Assembly: GCA_017937505.1 (NCBI GenBank) | Contig: JAGBDL010000064.1 | Coordinates: 1-39,749, forward strand | Reading direction: 5' to 3' | Origin: Clostridia bacterium | GTDB taxonomy: Bacteria; Bacillota; Clostridia; Christensenellales; Aristaeellaceae | Length of the DNA stretch: 39,749 nucleotides | Shown here: piece after piece, positions 1 to 11,166 of the stretch | How positions within the stretch are numbered: position 1 is the stretch's first letter | Layout of the letters: each line of letters begins with the position of its first letter | The notes under the pieces: model-generated | Databases searched by the model: none | Told to the model about the DNA's origin: nothing | Seen by the model: only the letters and a program-made list of their open reading frames with translations | Made by a program: the position numbers and the translations under genes

Positions 1-1065
<1,065 letters not shown>

Positions 1066-1075
1066 ATCCAACACC

Positions 1076-1113
1076 AAAGGAAGGGCCTGCTGCAAAGCAA
1101 GTCCTTCCTTTTT
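1076..1113. terminator. Bidirectional terminator between atpC and recX
   Basis: An inverted repeat, AAAGGAAGG against CCTTCCTTT, brackets a 20-base spacer and is followed by a T run on the plus strand and preceded by an A run. It can therefore end the atp operon on the plus strand and the lgt-pncB-recX operon on the minus strand. It touches the recX stop codon. Confidence 0.8.
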
Positions 1114-1744
1114 ATCTGCAATTCATAAGTCTCTGTAAGGCCGTTTTTGCCGTGGAAAAATCATAGCCGCGACGTACAAGCGCAGCAATGATCTTCTGGC
1201 GATCGGCCGGATCAGAAGGGTTTCTGCCGCGGGACGCCTTTTCAGCCGCCTGTACAGCCGCGTCCATGGTTTCTTCCTCGTCGACGGAATTGAGAGCTTC
1301 ATCAATATCGCTCTGGCTGACGCCCTTGAGGCGAAGCTCCTGGCGAATGCGGCGGGCACCCATTCCTTTGGCGGTGCGCGCGCTCGCCCATTGCCCGGCA
1401 AACGCTGCATCGTTGATATAACCTTCGTCGTGAAGTCGCGCCATCACGCGCGCGATGGTCTGCTCTGGATATGCGTTTTGCCGAAGCGCGCTGACGATTT
1501 CCTTCTCCGTCCTGGCACGGCTTGCAAGCAGTGAAACCGCCTTATCAAGCGCAAAGGGGTAGGAGCGCTCAAGGAGGAAAGCGTGAAACTGCGCGCGATC
1601 AAAGGGCATACCGCCGCGGTAGGGACGCTCCTTGAGCATCGCACGCGGCATGGGGAGGGTTTCGCCGCTTGATAGGATCAGGCTTGCCCGGCCATGCACG
1701 CGTTTGACGCTTGAAATGGTCAGCGTATTGGTGTGCTCGTTCAT
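1112..1744 (-). CDS. recX: RecX-family regulatory protein
   Basis: RecX proteins bind RecA filaments and modulate recombination and SOS induction. The 210-residue protein has an N-terminal extension (about residues 1-60) and then the three-helix RecX repeats, seen as 'ALDKAVSLLASRARTEKEI', 'LHDEGYINDAAFAGQWASAR' and 'GARRIRQELRLKGVSQSDI', ending with 'ALVRRGYDFSTAKTAL'. The start overlaps the upstream pncB stop by four bases (ATGA), so it is the third gene of an lgt-pncB-recX operon. recA is not in this window. No own promoter is seen. The product assignment is firm; the link to RecA control is family knowledge. Confidence 0.92.
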   Translation of the reverse strand: MNEHTNTLTISSVKRVHGRASLILSSGETLPMPRAMLKERPYRGGMPFDRAQFHAFLLERSYPFALDKAVSLLASRARTEKEIVSALRQNAYPEQTIARVMARLHDEGYINDAAFAGQWASARTAKGMGARRIRQELRLKGVSQSDIDEALNSVDEEETMDAAVQAAEKASRGRNPSDPADRQKIIAALVRRGYDFSTAKTALQRLMNCR

Positions 1745-3168
1745 CTGCGGTTGGCCAGAAGCTGCAGCTTGAGATCATAGAGCTTCTGAGAGAGGTCGAC
1801 CTTGTAACGATGCGGGCGGTTCAGGCGCTTGTATTCGTCCCAGAAGGTCTCCATTTCCTGCTTGGCATAGGCCGCAATCTCGGACAGTGCGGGGGAATCA
1901 TAGACGAGCTCACCGTTTTCAAAGATCGGCACCAACAGCTGCCGCATCCGATAATCGCAAAGGGTCATGCGCTTCCAGGTATTCTCCGGATCGAAGATCT
2001 CCAGCGGTTCGCCGGAGGAGAAGTCCTCCTCATCTAGGGCAAGCAGATCCGCCAGGGCCTTGCCGCTGCGGCGGTCATAGAAGCGATAGAGCTGCTTGAC
2101 GCCCGGATTGGTGATCTTCGCGGGATTCTCGGAAATCTTGATGCGCGGAACAAACGTGCCGTCGACCTCTTCGGCGGAGAGCTTGTACACGCCGCCAAGC
2201 GCCGGATTGTCCATGCTGGTGATCATGCGCGTACCGACGCCCCAGACGTCGATTGCCGCACCCTGCGCCTTGAGGTCCCAGATGACCTCCTCGTCCAGAT
2301 CGCCGGAGGCGAAGATCTTCGCATTCGGGAAGCCGGCGTCATCCAGCATGACGCGTGCCTGGCGGCTGAGGAAGGCCAGATCGCCGCTGTCCAGACGGAT
2401 GCCGACGGGCTCCTTGCCGCGCGCGCGCAGCTCCTTGAAGACCGTGATCGCGTTGGGCACACCGCTGCCCAGCGTGTCATAGGTATCCACCAGCAGCAGA
2501 CAGTTGTCCGGGAAGACGTCCGCATAGGCACGGAACGCGGTGAGCTCGTCCTCAAAGGACATGACCCAGCTGTGCGCGTGCGTGCCGCCAACGGGCACAC
2601 CGAAGAGCTGGCCGGTGAGCACATTGCTCGTGGCCTGACAGCCGCCGACAATGGCTGCACGCGCGCCGTAAATGCCCGCATCCGGGCCCTGCGCGCGGCG
2701 CAGGCCGAACTCCAGTACCTTGTCTCCGCGCGCAGACTGCACCACGCGGGCCGCCTTGGTGGCGATCAGGGTCTGGTGATTGATGATGTTCAGCAGCGTC
2801 GTTTCCAGCAGCTGCGCCTCCATGATTGGCGCGATGACGCGGAGAATGGGTTCATCCGGGAAGACAATCGTGCCTTCCGGCACCGCGAGAATCTCACCGG
2901 TAAAGCGGAAGTCGCTCAGATAGGACAGGAAGGCATCGTCAAAGATCGCAAGGCTGCGAAGATACTCGATGTCGTCCTGCGTAAAGCGGAGATTCCTGAC
3001 ATACTCAATGACCTGCTCAAGACCCGCGGCGACCGCATAGGCCGTCATATCGCCGCGCCTGCGATAGAAGAGATCGAAGCATGCACGGTTCTTGTCCTTA
3101 CCATAGCGGAGATAACCGTTCATCATCGTCAGCTCATACAGGTCGGTCATCATCGTTAGATTACGCAT
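1741..3168 (-). CDS. pncB: Nicotinate phosphoribosyltransferase
   Basis: This enzyme converts nicotinate, PRPP and ATP to nicotinate mononucleotide in the Preiss-Handler NAD salvage route. The 475-residue cytosolic protein starts 'LTMMTDLYELTMMNGYL', the usual N-terminal signature. It carries 'VGGTHAHSWVMSF', which includes the histidine that is phosphorylated in this family, and 'GIRLDSGDLAFLS' and 'IFASGDLDEE' in the barrel. Length fits the longer bacterial pncB type. The ATG lies inside the end of lgt (8-base overlap), and the stop overlaps the recX start. It is therefore coupled to lgt upstream and recX downstream and driven by the lgt promoter. No defects are seen. Confidence 0.95.
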   Translation of the reverse strand: MRNLTMMTDLYELTMMNGYLRYGKDKNRACFDLFYRRRGDMTAYAVAAGLEQVIEYVRNLRFTQDDIEYLRSLAIFDDAFLSYLSDFRFTGEILAVPEGTIVFPDEPILRVIAPIMEAQLLETTLLNIINHQTLIATKAARVVQSARGDKVLEFGLRRAQGPDAGIYGARAAIVGGCQATSNVLTGQLFGVPVGGTHAHSWVMSFEDELTAFRAYADVFPDNCLLLVDTYDTLGSGVPNAITVFKELRARGKEPVGIRLDSGDLAFLSRQARVMLDDAGFPNAKIFASGDLDEEVIWDLKAQGAAIDVWGVGTRMITSMDNPALGGVYKLSAEEVDGTFVPRIKISENPAKITNPGVKQLYRFYDRRSGKALADLLALDEEDFSSGEPLEIFDPENTWKRMTLCDYRMRQLLVPIFENGELVYDSPALSEIAAYAKQEMETFWDEYKRLNRPHRYKVDLSQKLYDLKLQLLANRR

Positions 3169-4315
3169 GGTTATCGCTCACTTTCTTGGTTTCCGGGCAG
3201 AAGGAATAGCACAGCAGCCAGCCGCACAGGATCATCTGAAGCATAGCGGCGCTCTGCCGCAGGGTAACGTAATAGGTATTGTCTGCATTGGCACGGCCGA
3301 CGCCCGCGATCAGGAGGCCAATGATGAACACAGCGTTGAGCGCCAGCGGCAGCGCCATTTTCCAGTCGAAGCTTCCGCTGTCAATCGTCCACAGTGCGAC
3401 GATTGCAGCCGAAGCGAGGATCAGCAGCACGAGGCTAGCCTGGGAGAAGGGGAAGAGTGTGCTGTACGCGCCGCGCTCAAATTCGCCGAGGAACGTCGTG
3501 ACCAGGCAGAGCACGGCGCAGATCACCGGCGCGATGGTCACCAGGCTGATTCTGTCGCGGATGCGCAGGAAGAAGTAGAGCACCACACCGAACGCCGCGA
3601 TGGCGGAAAGCACCTGAGAGATGCGCACGAACTCGCTGATAAAGGTCAGGCTGTCGTTTCTGAGGCCCTCGATGACCGTACGACCGGCGCAGTAGAGCAG
3701 CAGGTACCAGCAGAAGACGTCGCCGCTGCGCCGCTTGTGATGGCGAATGAGAAGCAGAAGCGCAAAGACAAGCACATCCCAGCAGAATTCATAGAAGAAC
3801 GTCGCCATGTGCCAGTACCAGATGTCGCCGACGGGGATTTCGACCGCGAAGGGAAAGAACTGCAAATACTCCTCGCTGATGCGCAGTCCATAGGCCTCCA
3901 TGTTGATGTAGTTGCCCCAGCGGCCAATCGCCTGGCCCAGTACCAGCGCAGGCGACACAATATCCAGAATCGTCTGCAACGGCACCTGATGCCTGCGCGC
4001 CGTGATGCGCGCCGCAATCAGACCGCCGATGATGCCGCCAAAGATGGCCAGTCCGCCTTCGCGGATATTGAAAATGGCTAGCAGATCCTCACTGTACATA
4101 TTGAAGCGGAAGATCACATAATAGATTCGCGCGCAGATAATGGAGAGCGGAATGGCGTAGAGCAGAAAATCAATGATCGTATCCTGGGGCATATGCAGCC
4201 GGCGCGCCTCACGCGTGCAAAATGCCAGTCCGATCAGGATCGCCGCCACAATCAGGATAGCATACCAGCTGATGCCAAAGAACGCAATTCGGTCAATCAT
4301 GGGCCTGCTGAGCAT
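3161..4315 (-). CDS. lgt: Prolipoprotein diacylglyceryl transferase with extended C-terminus
   Basis: Lgt transfers diacylglycerol from phosphatidylglycerol to the lipobox cysteine of prolipoproteins. It is a polytopic membrane enzyme. The signature is clear: 'REGGLAIFGGIIGG', 'GQAIGRWGNYINMEAYG' (the essential Arg-Asn region) and 'GRTVIEGLRNDSL'. The aromatic residue before the GG of the first motif is Phe, where E. coli has His. At 384 residues it is over 100 longer than usual. After about residue 256 there are three or four further hydrophobic segments ('TIAPVICAVLCLVTTFL', 'LVLLILASAAIVALWTI', 'LALNAVFIIGLLIAGVG', 'AAMLQMILCGWLLCYSF'). A good SD (GGAGGAAAC) precedes the ATG. It is the first gene of the lgt-pncB-recX operon, with its own sigma-A promoter. 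A lipoprotein substrate candidate lies in the window at 21862-22650. Confidence 0.95.
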   Translation of the reverse strand: MLSRPMIDRIAFFGISWYAILIVAAILIGLAFCTREARRLHMPQDTIIDFLLYAIPLSIICARIYYVIFRFNMYSEDLLAIFNIREGGLAIFGGIIGGLIAARITARRHQVPLQTILDIVSPALVLGQAIGRWGNYINMEAYGLRISEEYLQFFPFAVEIPVGDIWYWHMATFFYEFCWDVLVFALLLLIRHHKRRSGDVFCWYLLLYCAGRTVIEGLRNDSLTFISEFVRISQVLSAIAAFGVVLYFFLRIRDRISLVTIAPVICAVLCLVTTFLGEFERGAYSTLFPFSQASLVLLILASAAIVALWTIDSGSFDWKMALPLALNAVFIIGLLIAGVGRANADNTYYVTLRQSAAMLQMILCGWLLCYSFCPETKKVSDNHA

Positions 4316-4320
4316 AGTTT

Positions 4321-4348
4321 CCTCCGATATCTCCGGCCGTGCCGGAGG
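4321..4348 (-). promoter_or_regulatory. Hairpin in lgt leader next to the ribosome binding site
   Basis: On the minus strand the leader contains CTCCGGC-ACG-GCCGGAG, a 7-bp hairpin, followed at once by CGGAGG, which forms the lgt SD. The first arm (CCTCCG) could pair instead with CGGAGG and mask the SD. The local hairpin is the stronger pairing, so the SD should be open by default. Whether this is regulatory is inference. Confidence 0.35.
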
Positions 4349-4377
4349 TTTCTTTCATTGAATAGCTATTATGGTTT

Positions 4378-4406
4378 AGTATAGCGCGGGGTTATCCCCA
4401 TGTCAA
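4378..4406 (-). promoter_or_regulatory. Sigma-A promoter of lgt-pncB-recX
   Basis: On the minus strand TTGACA is followed by a 17-base spacer and TATACT, about 60 bases upstream of the lgt ATG. This is close to consensus. It is back to back with the upp promoter. Confidence 0.85.
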
Positions 4407-4472
4407 GCAAAGGGAAATGGCCGAAATGAAATTTACCCGCGAAAACGGGGAAAAGGAATGTTGAAGAAAACC

Positions 4473-4501
4473 TTGCCGTGACCAACACAAAATGCTATAA
4501 T
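4473..4501 (+). promoter_or_regulatory. Sigma-A promoter of upp
   Basis: TTGCCG, a 17-base spacer and a perfect TATAAT precede upp by about 50 bases. No PyrR-type attenuator hairpin is visible in the short leader. Confidence 0.85.
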
Positions 4502-4507
4502 GAATAA

Positions 4508-5182
<675 letters not shown>

Positions 5183-5193
5183 ACTGGAAGTTC

Positions 5194-5236
5194 AGCGCCT
5201 CTGACGACAGAGCATTCTGCGTCAGAGGCGCTTTTG
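5194..5236 (+). terminator. Rho-independent terminator of upp
   Basis: A 13-bp stem (AGCGCCTCTGACG against CGTCAGAGGCGCT) with a 13-base loop is followed by TTT on the plus strand. The minus side lacks a T run, so it serves upp and is at best a weak stop for purB. Confidence 0.9.
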
Positions 5237-5254
5237 TGTATTCAGATGCCGGGA

Positions 5255-6673
5255 TCAGAGATTGATCTCTGCGGAGCCCTTGGCGGTGTCGCCAAGCAGC
5301 GGTCTGACCTTCGCAACAAAGGCCTCCACCTGACCGGCGCAGCGGCCGATGTACAGCGAGGGCGCAAGAAGCGCCGCCATCTCGTCCTCCGTCAGGCCGA
5401 ACGCCGGTTCCTTGGCCAGACGGGCAAGCAGGTCGCAGGACTCGCCGGCCTTCATGCGCGCCGTCGCTTCCATGGAGCAGCGACGGATGATCTCGTGCAG
5501 CGCCTGACGGTCTCCGCCGCGCTTCACACCCTCCATCATCAGGTTTTCCGTCGCGATGAACGGCAGATATTCCATGACGGTCTTCTCGACGATCTTTTCG
5601 TTGACGTGCAGGCCGTCGGTCACGTTCTGCGCCAGGCGCAGAATCGCGTCCGCGCAGAGGAAGCCCTCCGGCATGGAGATGCGCCGGTTCGCGGAATCGT
5701 CCAGCGTGCGCTCCATCCACTGGGTCGACGCGGTCATCGGCGCGTTCATCGCGTCTGCCATCAGATAGCGGGAGAGCGAGCAGATGCGCTCGGAGCGCAT
5801 GGGATTGCGCTTGTAGGCCATGGCGGAGGAGCCGATCTGGTTCTTCTCAAACGGCTCTTCGACCTGCCTGTCGTGCTGCAGGAGTCGGATATCGTTGGCC
5901 ATGCGGTAGCAGCTCTGCGCGATCGAGGACAGGCAATTCAGAATCCGGCTGTCCACCTTGCGCGGATAGGTCTGTCCGCAGACGTCAAAGCATTCCTCAA
6001 AGCCAAAGTCACCCGCGATCATACGGTTCATCTCGTCGATCTTCGCTTCATCGCCCTTGAACAGCTCCATGAAGCTGGCCTCCGTGCCCGTCGTGCCGCG
6101 GCAGCCAAGGAACTTGATGTTCTCCAGCGCAAAGTCGATCTCATGCAGATCGGAGAGGAAATCCTGCATCCACAGCGTCGCACGCTTGCCGACGGTCACA
6201 AGCTGCGCCGGCTGATAGTGCGTGTATCCAAGCGTCGGCAGCGCTTTGTACGCCTCGGCGAAATCCGCCAGATTGGCGATGACTTTGAGCAGCTCGCCGC
6301 GCAGATAGCGCAGACCGTCGCGATAGAGGATCAGATCGGCGTTGTCCGTCACATAGCAGCTCGTCGCGCCCAGATGGATGATGCCCGCCGCGGACGGCGC
6401 AGCCTTGCCATAGGCATAGACGTGCGCCATCACGTCATGGCGAACCTCCTTCTCGCGCTGGCTGACGCAATCGTAGTCGATGTCGTCGATGTGCGCCTCA
6501 AGCTCAGCAACCTGTTCATCCGTGATCGGCAGGCCCAGCGCGGACTCCGCCCTCGCCAGCGCAACCCACAGCCTGCGCCAGGTGCGATAGCGCGTATCAG
6601 AGGAGAACAGCTCCAGCATGTAGCTGGACGCATAGCGCGAGGACAGGGGGGATTCGTATCGGTTGGTGCTCAT
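5255..6673 (-). CDS. purB: Adenylosuccinate lyase
   Basis: PurB splits adenylosuccinate to AMP and fumarate, and SAICAR to AICAR, in purine synthesis. The 472-residue protein belongs to the fumarase/aspartase superfamily. It shows 'PLSSRYAS' near the start, 'HLGATSCYVTDNADL', 'LGYTHYQPAQLVTVGKR', 'GTTGTEASFMELF' and the superfamily signature 'GSSAMAYKRNPMRSE'. The ATG at the purA stop (4-base ATGA overlap) gives the natural N-terminus MSTNRYESP; the frame stays open upstream but that part reads antisense-like sequence inside purA. It is the last gene of the asnB-guaA-carAB-purA-purB unit and follows the enzyme that makes its substrate. Confidence 0.96.
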   Translation of the reverse strand: MSTNRYESPLSSRYASSYMLELFSSDTRYRTWRRLWVALARAESALGLPITDEQVAELEAHIDDIDYDCVSQREKEVRHDVMAHVYAYGKAAPSAAGIIHLGATSCYVTDNADLILYRDGLRYLRGELLKVIANLADFAEAYKALPTLGYTHYQPAQLVTVGKRATLWMQDFLSDLHEIDFALENIKFLGCRGTTGTEASFMELFKGDEAKIDEMNRMIAGDFGFEECFDVCGQTYPRKVDSRILNCLSSIAQSCYRMANDIRLLQHDRQVEEPFEKNQIGSSAMAYKRNPMRSERICSLSRYLMADAMNAPMTASTQWMERTLDDSANRRISMPEGFLCADAILRLAQNVTDGLHVNEKIVEKTVMEYLPFIATENLMMEGVKRGGDRQALHEIIRRCSMEATARMKAGESCDLLARLAKEPAFGLTEDEMAALLAPSLYIGRCAGQVEAFVAKVRPLLGDTAKGSAEINL

Positions 6674-7959
6674 TTGTGCGCCTGCTTTCTCAAAATGATG
6701 CTTTCTCTTTCGGGGCCGACGGAGACATAAGTGATCGGGCAGCCGATCGCCTTCTCGATGAACAGCACATATTCCTGCGCAGCCGGCGGAAGCTCCTCCC
6801 ACGTTCTCACGCCGGAGATGTCGCAGCACCAGCCATCCACATAGTCAATGACGGGGCGCGCATCCGCAAGCGCCGCCGGGAACGGGAACCGGTTGGTCTT
6901 CTCGCCATACAACTGATACGCTGTGCACAGCGGAATGCGCGGCATGTCGCTGAGCACGTCGAGCTTGGTCAGCGCGATCTCCGTAGCCGCCTGTACCTCG
7001 ACGCCGTAACGCGTGGCCACCAGATCGATCGGGCCGACGCGGCGAGGACGGCCGGTCTTGGCGCCATACTCAGCGCCGGCCTGGCGAAGCGCTTCCGCTT
7101 CCTTGCCGAACATCTCGCAGACGAACGGGCCTTCGCCCACGCAGGTCGAATACGCCTTGACCACACCGACCACGTCGTCGATCTTGGCGCTGGGCAAACC
7201 GGAGCCGATGGGCGCGTATGCAGCCGTCGTGTTCGAGGAGGTGGTGTAGGGGTGGATGCCGTAATCCAGATCGCGGAGGGAGCCCAGCTGCGCCTCAAAG
7301 AGGATGTTCTTGCCGGCCTTCTGCGCGTCGGACAGGAATGCGCCGGTATCGCGGATGAACGGCTTGATCTTCTCGCAGTAGGTTTCAAGCCATTCGTCAA
7401 TCATCTCCTGCGTGTACGGCTGCGCGCCGTAAACCTTTTCAAGCGTCAGGTTCTTCCATTCCATGATATCCGCCAGATGGCTGCGCAGATGATCCGGATA
7501 AAACAGCTCGCCTGCCAGCACCGTCTTCTTCTGATATTTGTCAGAATAGAACGGGGCAATGCCCTGCTTGGTGGAGCCGAATTTCTTGTCCGCCAGGCGC
7601 TGCTCCTCCAGCTCGTCGAGCCTGCGGTGCCACGGCAGCAGCAGGGACGCACGGTCGCTGATCATCAGGTTCTCCGGCGTGAGCGCCACGCCCTGATCCA
7701 TCACCGTCTGCATTTCAATCCAGAGGTTTTCCGGATCAAGCGCCACGCCGTTGCCCAGAATGTTGACCACGTCCGGCCTGAAGATGCCGGAGGGCAGAAG
7801 GTGCAGCGCAAATTTGCCGTACTCGTTGATGACCGTGTGACCGGCATTGCCGCCGCCCTGAAAGCGCACGACCACGTCATAGTTTTCCGTCAACAGGTCG
7901 ACCATGCGGCCCTTGCCTTCATCGCCCCAGTTGATGCCAACGATTGCACAGTTAGACAT
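6670..7959 (-). CDS. purA: Adenylosuccinate synthetase
   Basis: PurA joins IMP and aspartate using GTP to give adenylosuccinate, the first committed step to AMP. The 429-residue protein carries 'GINWGDEGKG' with the catalytic Asp at residue 13, 'GGGNAGHT' with the catalytic His at residue 41, 'VGVVKAYSTCVGEGPF' and 'TGRPRRVGPIDL'. Some family positions differ from the E. coli form: Asn for Gln in the first motif, and 'STKQGIAPFYSDKY' in place of the common GRGIGPAY segment. I remember this variant from clostridial relatives. A GGAGG SD precedes the ATG, 21 bases after carB, and purB overlaps its stop. Confidence 0.95.
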   Translation of the reverse strand: MSNCAIVGINWGDEGKGRMVDLLTENYDVVVRFQGGGNAGHTVINEYGKFALHLLPSGIFRPDVVNILGNGVALDPENLWIEMQTVMDQGVALTPENLMISDRASLLLPWHRRLDELEEQRLADKKFGSTKQGIAPFYSDKYQKKTVLAGELFYPDHLRSHLADIMEWKNLTLEKVYGAQPYTQEMIDEWLETYCEKIKPFIRDTGAFLSDAQKAGKNILFEAQLGSLRDLDYGIHPYTTSSNTTAAYAPIGSGLPSAKIDDVVGVVKAYSTCVGEGPFVCEMFGKEAEALRQAGAEYGAKTGRPRRVGPIDLVATRYGVEVQAATEIALTKLDVLSDMPRIPLCTAYQLYGEKTNRFPFPAALADARPVIDYVDGWCCDISGVRTWEELPPAAQEYVLFIEKAIGCPITYVSVGPERESIILRKQAHK

Positions 7960-7980
7960 AGAGCGTTTACCTCCAATCGG

Positions 7981-10900
7981 TTATGCGTCGATGACCGAGA
8001 TGCTCGGCACCGTGTCCTCAAGCACATCCAGCAGGATGCGCACCGTATCCAGAGACGTGAAGATTGTCACGCCGTTCTGCACGGCGCAGCGGCGGATTTC
8101 GATGCCGTCCTCGCTGTGCGCGCCGGAGAGAATGGCGCGCGTATTGATGATGTAGCTGACGTAGCCGGAGTGAATGGACGTGAGGATGTCGTCGCTGCCC
8201 TCGCTCAGCTTGCCGCGCACGCGTGTGCGGACGCCGTGCTGCTTGAGAAACGCAGCGGTACCGGCCGTCGCCTCGATGTTGAAGCCGAGCTGATAGAAGC
8301 GCTTGATCAGCGGCAGCGCCTCCTCCTTGTCCTCATCGGCAATGGTGGCCAGCACCGTGCCGTACTGCTTGACCTTCACGCCGGAGGCCTGCAGGGCCTT
8401 GTACAGCGCGCGGTTGAGCCTGTCGTCGTAGCCAATCGCCTCGCCGGTGGACTTCATCTCCGGGGAAAGGTAGGCGTCCATGCCGTCGAGCTTGGCGAAG
8501 GAGAAGGCCGGCGCCTTGACGTACCAGCGCTTTTTGTCCGCCGGGATCATCTGCGTAATGCCCTGATCGCGCAGGCTTTCGCCGAGCATGACCCGGGTCG
8601 CGATCAGCACCAGCGGGAAGCCGGTCGACTTGGACAGGAACGGCACGCTGCGGCTGGCGCGCGGGTTGACCTCAATGACGAACACGTTGTCCGCCTTGTC
8701 CACGATGAACTGGATGTTGAACAGACCCCGGATGCAGATGCCCAGGCCCAGCCGGGTCGTGTAATCCGCGATCGTATCGCGCACCTTCTGGCTGATGCTC
8801 ATCGGCGGATAGATACTCGTACTGTCGCCAGAATGCACGCCCGTGCGCTCCACCAGCTCCATGATGCCCGGAATGAAGACCTGCTCGCCGTCGCAGATCG
8901 CGTCCACCTCAACCTCCTTGCCGACATAGTATTTGTCGACGAGGACCGGTTTATCAACGTCCACCGCAACAGCGTTTTTGAGATAGTGACGCAGGGATTC
9001 CTCGCCGGCGACGATCTCCATCGCGCGGCCGCCAAGCACGAAGCTCGGACGGACCAGCACCGGATAGCCGATGCGCGCAGCGGTCTTCACACCGCTCTCG
9101 ATGTCCGTCACCGCCGCGCCCGTCGGATGGGGAATCTGCAGGCTGGAGATCACCTCTTCAAAGGCGTAGCGATCCTCCGCGCGGTTGATGGCCTCGCAGT
9201 CCGTTCCGATGATCCTGACGCCCCTGCGCGCAAGCGGCGCGGCGAGGTTGATGGCCGTCTGGCCGCCGAGGGAGCAGATGACGCCAATGGGCTTCTCCAG
9301 CTCGACAACGTTGCAGACCTCTTCAACCGTCAGCGGCTCAAAGTACAGCTTGTCGGCCGTCGTGTAGTCCGTGGAAACCGTCTCCGGGTTGTTATTGATG
9401 ACGATGGCCTCGTAGCCGGCTGCCTTGATCGCGCGGATCGCATGGACGGTCGAATAGTCAAACTCGACGCCCTGGCCGATACGGATGGGGCCGGAGCCCA
9501 GGACGATGACCTTTTCCTTGTCCGAGACGATGGACTCATTCTCCGTCTCATACGTCGAATAGAAGTAGGGGACATAGCTGTCAAATTCGCCTGCGCAGGT
9601 GTCGATCATCTTGTACACCGGCACAATGCCGTACTTCTTGCGCAGCGCATAGACCTCGTCCTCGGAAAGGTGCCAGAGCTCGCCGATATACGCGTCGGAG
9701 AAGCCCCAGCGCTTGGCCTCGCGCAGCAGCTCGGGCGTGATGATCACCGGCTCGAGCTCCTTCTCGAAATCGACGATGTGCTTGATCTTGTCCAAGAAGA
9801 ACATGTCGATGCCCGTGATGGAGCAGATGCGGGAGTGATCCACGCCGTGCCACATCAGCTGCGCGATGGCGTACAGGCGGTCATCGGTGCCCTCCTTGAT
9901 GTAGGCGAGCAGCTCGTCAGTCGTCATGTTCTCGCTGTCGAACTTGGGCATGTGCAGATGCGTATGCCCGACCTCCAGCGAGCGAATCGCCTTGAGCAGG
10001 CTTTCCTCCATCGTGCGGCCCACGCTCATGACCTCGCCGGTCGCCTTCATCTGCGTGGAAAGGCGATTGGAGGCCAGCGTAAACTTGTCAAACGGGAAGC
10101 GCGGCAGCTTGGTGACCACATAGTCCAGCGCAGGCTCAAAGCACGCAGGCGTATTGGCCAGCATGATCTCATGCAGCTGCATGCCCACGGCAATCTTGGC
10201 CGAGACGCGCGCGATCGGGTAGCCGCTCGCCTTGGAGGCCAGGGCAGAGGAACGCGAGACGCGCGGGTTCACCTCGATGACAAAATAGGAGAAGGACTGC
10301 GGGTCAAGCGCGAACTGCACGTTGCAGCCGCCCTTGACGCCCAGCGCACGGATGATCTTCAGCGCGCTGTCGCGCAGCATGTGATATTCCTTGTTGGTCA
10401 GCGTCTGGCAGGGCGCCACGACGATCGAGTCGCCGGTGTGAATGCCGACCGGGTCGAGGTTTTCCATGCTGCACACGGTGATGGCCGTGTCGTTCGCGTC
10501 GCGCATGACCTCAAACTCGATCTCCTTGTAGCCCTTGATGCTCTTCTCGATCAGCACCTGATGGACGGGGGAGAGCGCAAGGGCGTTTTTCATCATCGAC
10601 GCCAGCTCGTCGTCGTCGCCGGCAAAGCCGCCGCCGGTGCCGCCCAGCGTAAACGCAGGACGCAGGATGACCGGGTAACCGATTTCATGCGCTGCGGCAA
10701 TGGCTTCCTCCACGGAGTAGGTGATGTGGGACGGGACAACCGGCTCGCCGATGCGCTCGCAGAGCTCCTTGAACAGCTCGCGGTCCTCGGCCGTCTCAAT
10801 GCTCTTGGCGTCTGTGCCCAGCAGCTCGATGCCGCACTCCTCAAGCACGCCCTTCTTGGCCAGCTGCATGGCAAGGTTAAGGCCGGTCTGGCCGCCAATG

Positions 10901-11166
10901 CCGGGGATGATCGCATCCGGACGCTCATAGCGGCAGATGCGCGCCACATACTCAAGCGTCAGCGGCTCCATGTACACCTTGTCCGCGATGGTGGTATCCG
11001 TCATGATGGTCGCCGGATTGGAATTGACGAGGACAACCTCGTAGCCTTCCTCGCGCAGCGCAAGACAGGCCTGTGTGCCTGCGTAGTCAAACTCTGCCGC
11101 CTGACCGATGACGATGGGGCCGGAGCCGATGACCAGCACCTTGTGAAGATCTGTACGCTTAGGCAT
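7981..11166 (-). CDS. carB: Carbamoyl-phosphate synthase large subunit
   Basis: CarB makes carbamoyl phosphate from bicarbonate, ATP and ammonia delivered by CarA, feeding arginine and pyrimidine synthesis. The 1061-residue length is standard. Two homologous ATP-grasp halves are visible: the first starts '[20 protein letters not shown]', the second '[20 protein letters not shown]'. Each has a 'RPSFVLGG' or 'RPAFTLGG' glycine loop and a 'VIEVNPR' metal-binding motif. The C-terminal MGS-like regulatory domain, which binds UMP, IMP or ornithine in relatives, covers about the last 130 residues. The start lies inside the end of carA (8-base overlap). The large plus-strand open frame across this gene and purA is an antisense artefact. 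Confidence 0.97.
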   Translation of the reverse strand: MPKRTDLHKVLVIGSGPIVIGQAAEFDYAGTQACLALREEGYEVVLVNSNPATIMTDTTIADKVYMEPLTLEYVARICRYERPDAIIPGIGGQTGLNLAMQLAKKGVLEECGIELLGTDAKSIETAEDRELFKELCERIGEPVVPSHITYSVEEAIAAAHEIGYPVILRPAFTLGGTGGGFAGDDDELASMMKNALALSPVHQVLIEKSIKGYKEIEFEVMRDANDTAITVCSMENLDPVGIHTGDSIVVAPCQTLTNKEYHMLRDSALKIIRALGVKGGCNVQFALDPQSFSYFVIEVNPRVSRSSALASKASGYPIARVSAKIAVGMQLHEIMLANTPACFEPALDYVVTKLPRFPFDKFTLASNRLSTQMKATGEVMSVGRTMEESLLKAIRSLEVGHTHLHMPKFDSENMTTDELLAYIKEGTDDRLYAIAQLMWHGVDHSRICSITGIDMFFLDKIKHIVDFEKELEPVIITPELLREAKRWGFSDAYIGELWHLSEDEVYALRKKYGIVPVYKMIDTCAGEFDSYVPYFYSTYETENESIVSDKEKVIVLGSGPIRIGQGVEFDYSTVHAIRAIKAAGYEAIVINNNPETVSTDYTTADKLYFEPLTVEEVCNVVELEKPIGVICSLGGQTAINLAAPLARRGVRIIGTDCEAINRAEDRYAFEEVISSLQIPHPTGAAVTDIESGVKTAARIGYPVLVRPSFVLGGRAMEIVAGEESLRHYLKNAVAVDVDKPVLVDKYYVGKEVEVDAICDGEQVFIPGIMELVERTGVHSGDSTSIYPPMSISQKVRDTIADYTTRLGLGICIRGLFNIQFIVDKADNVFVIEVNPRASRSVPFLSKSTGFPLVLIATRVMLGESLRDQGITQMIPADKKRWYVKAPAFSFAKLDGMDAYLSPEMKSTGEAIGYDDRLNRALYKALQASGVKVKQYGTVLATIADEDKEEALPLIKRFYQLGFNIEATAGTAAFLKQHGVRTRVRGKLSEGSDDILTSIHSGYVSYIINTRAILSGAHSEDGIEIRRCAVQNGVTIFTSLDTVRILLDVLEDTVPSISVIDA

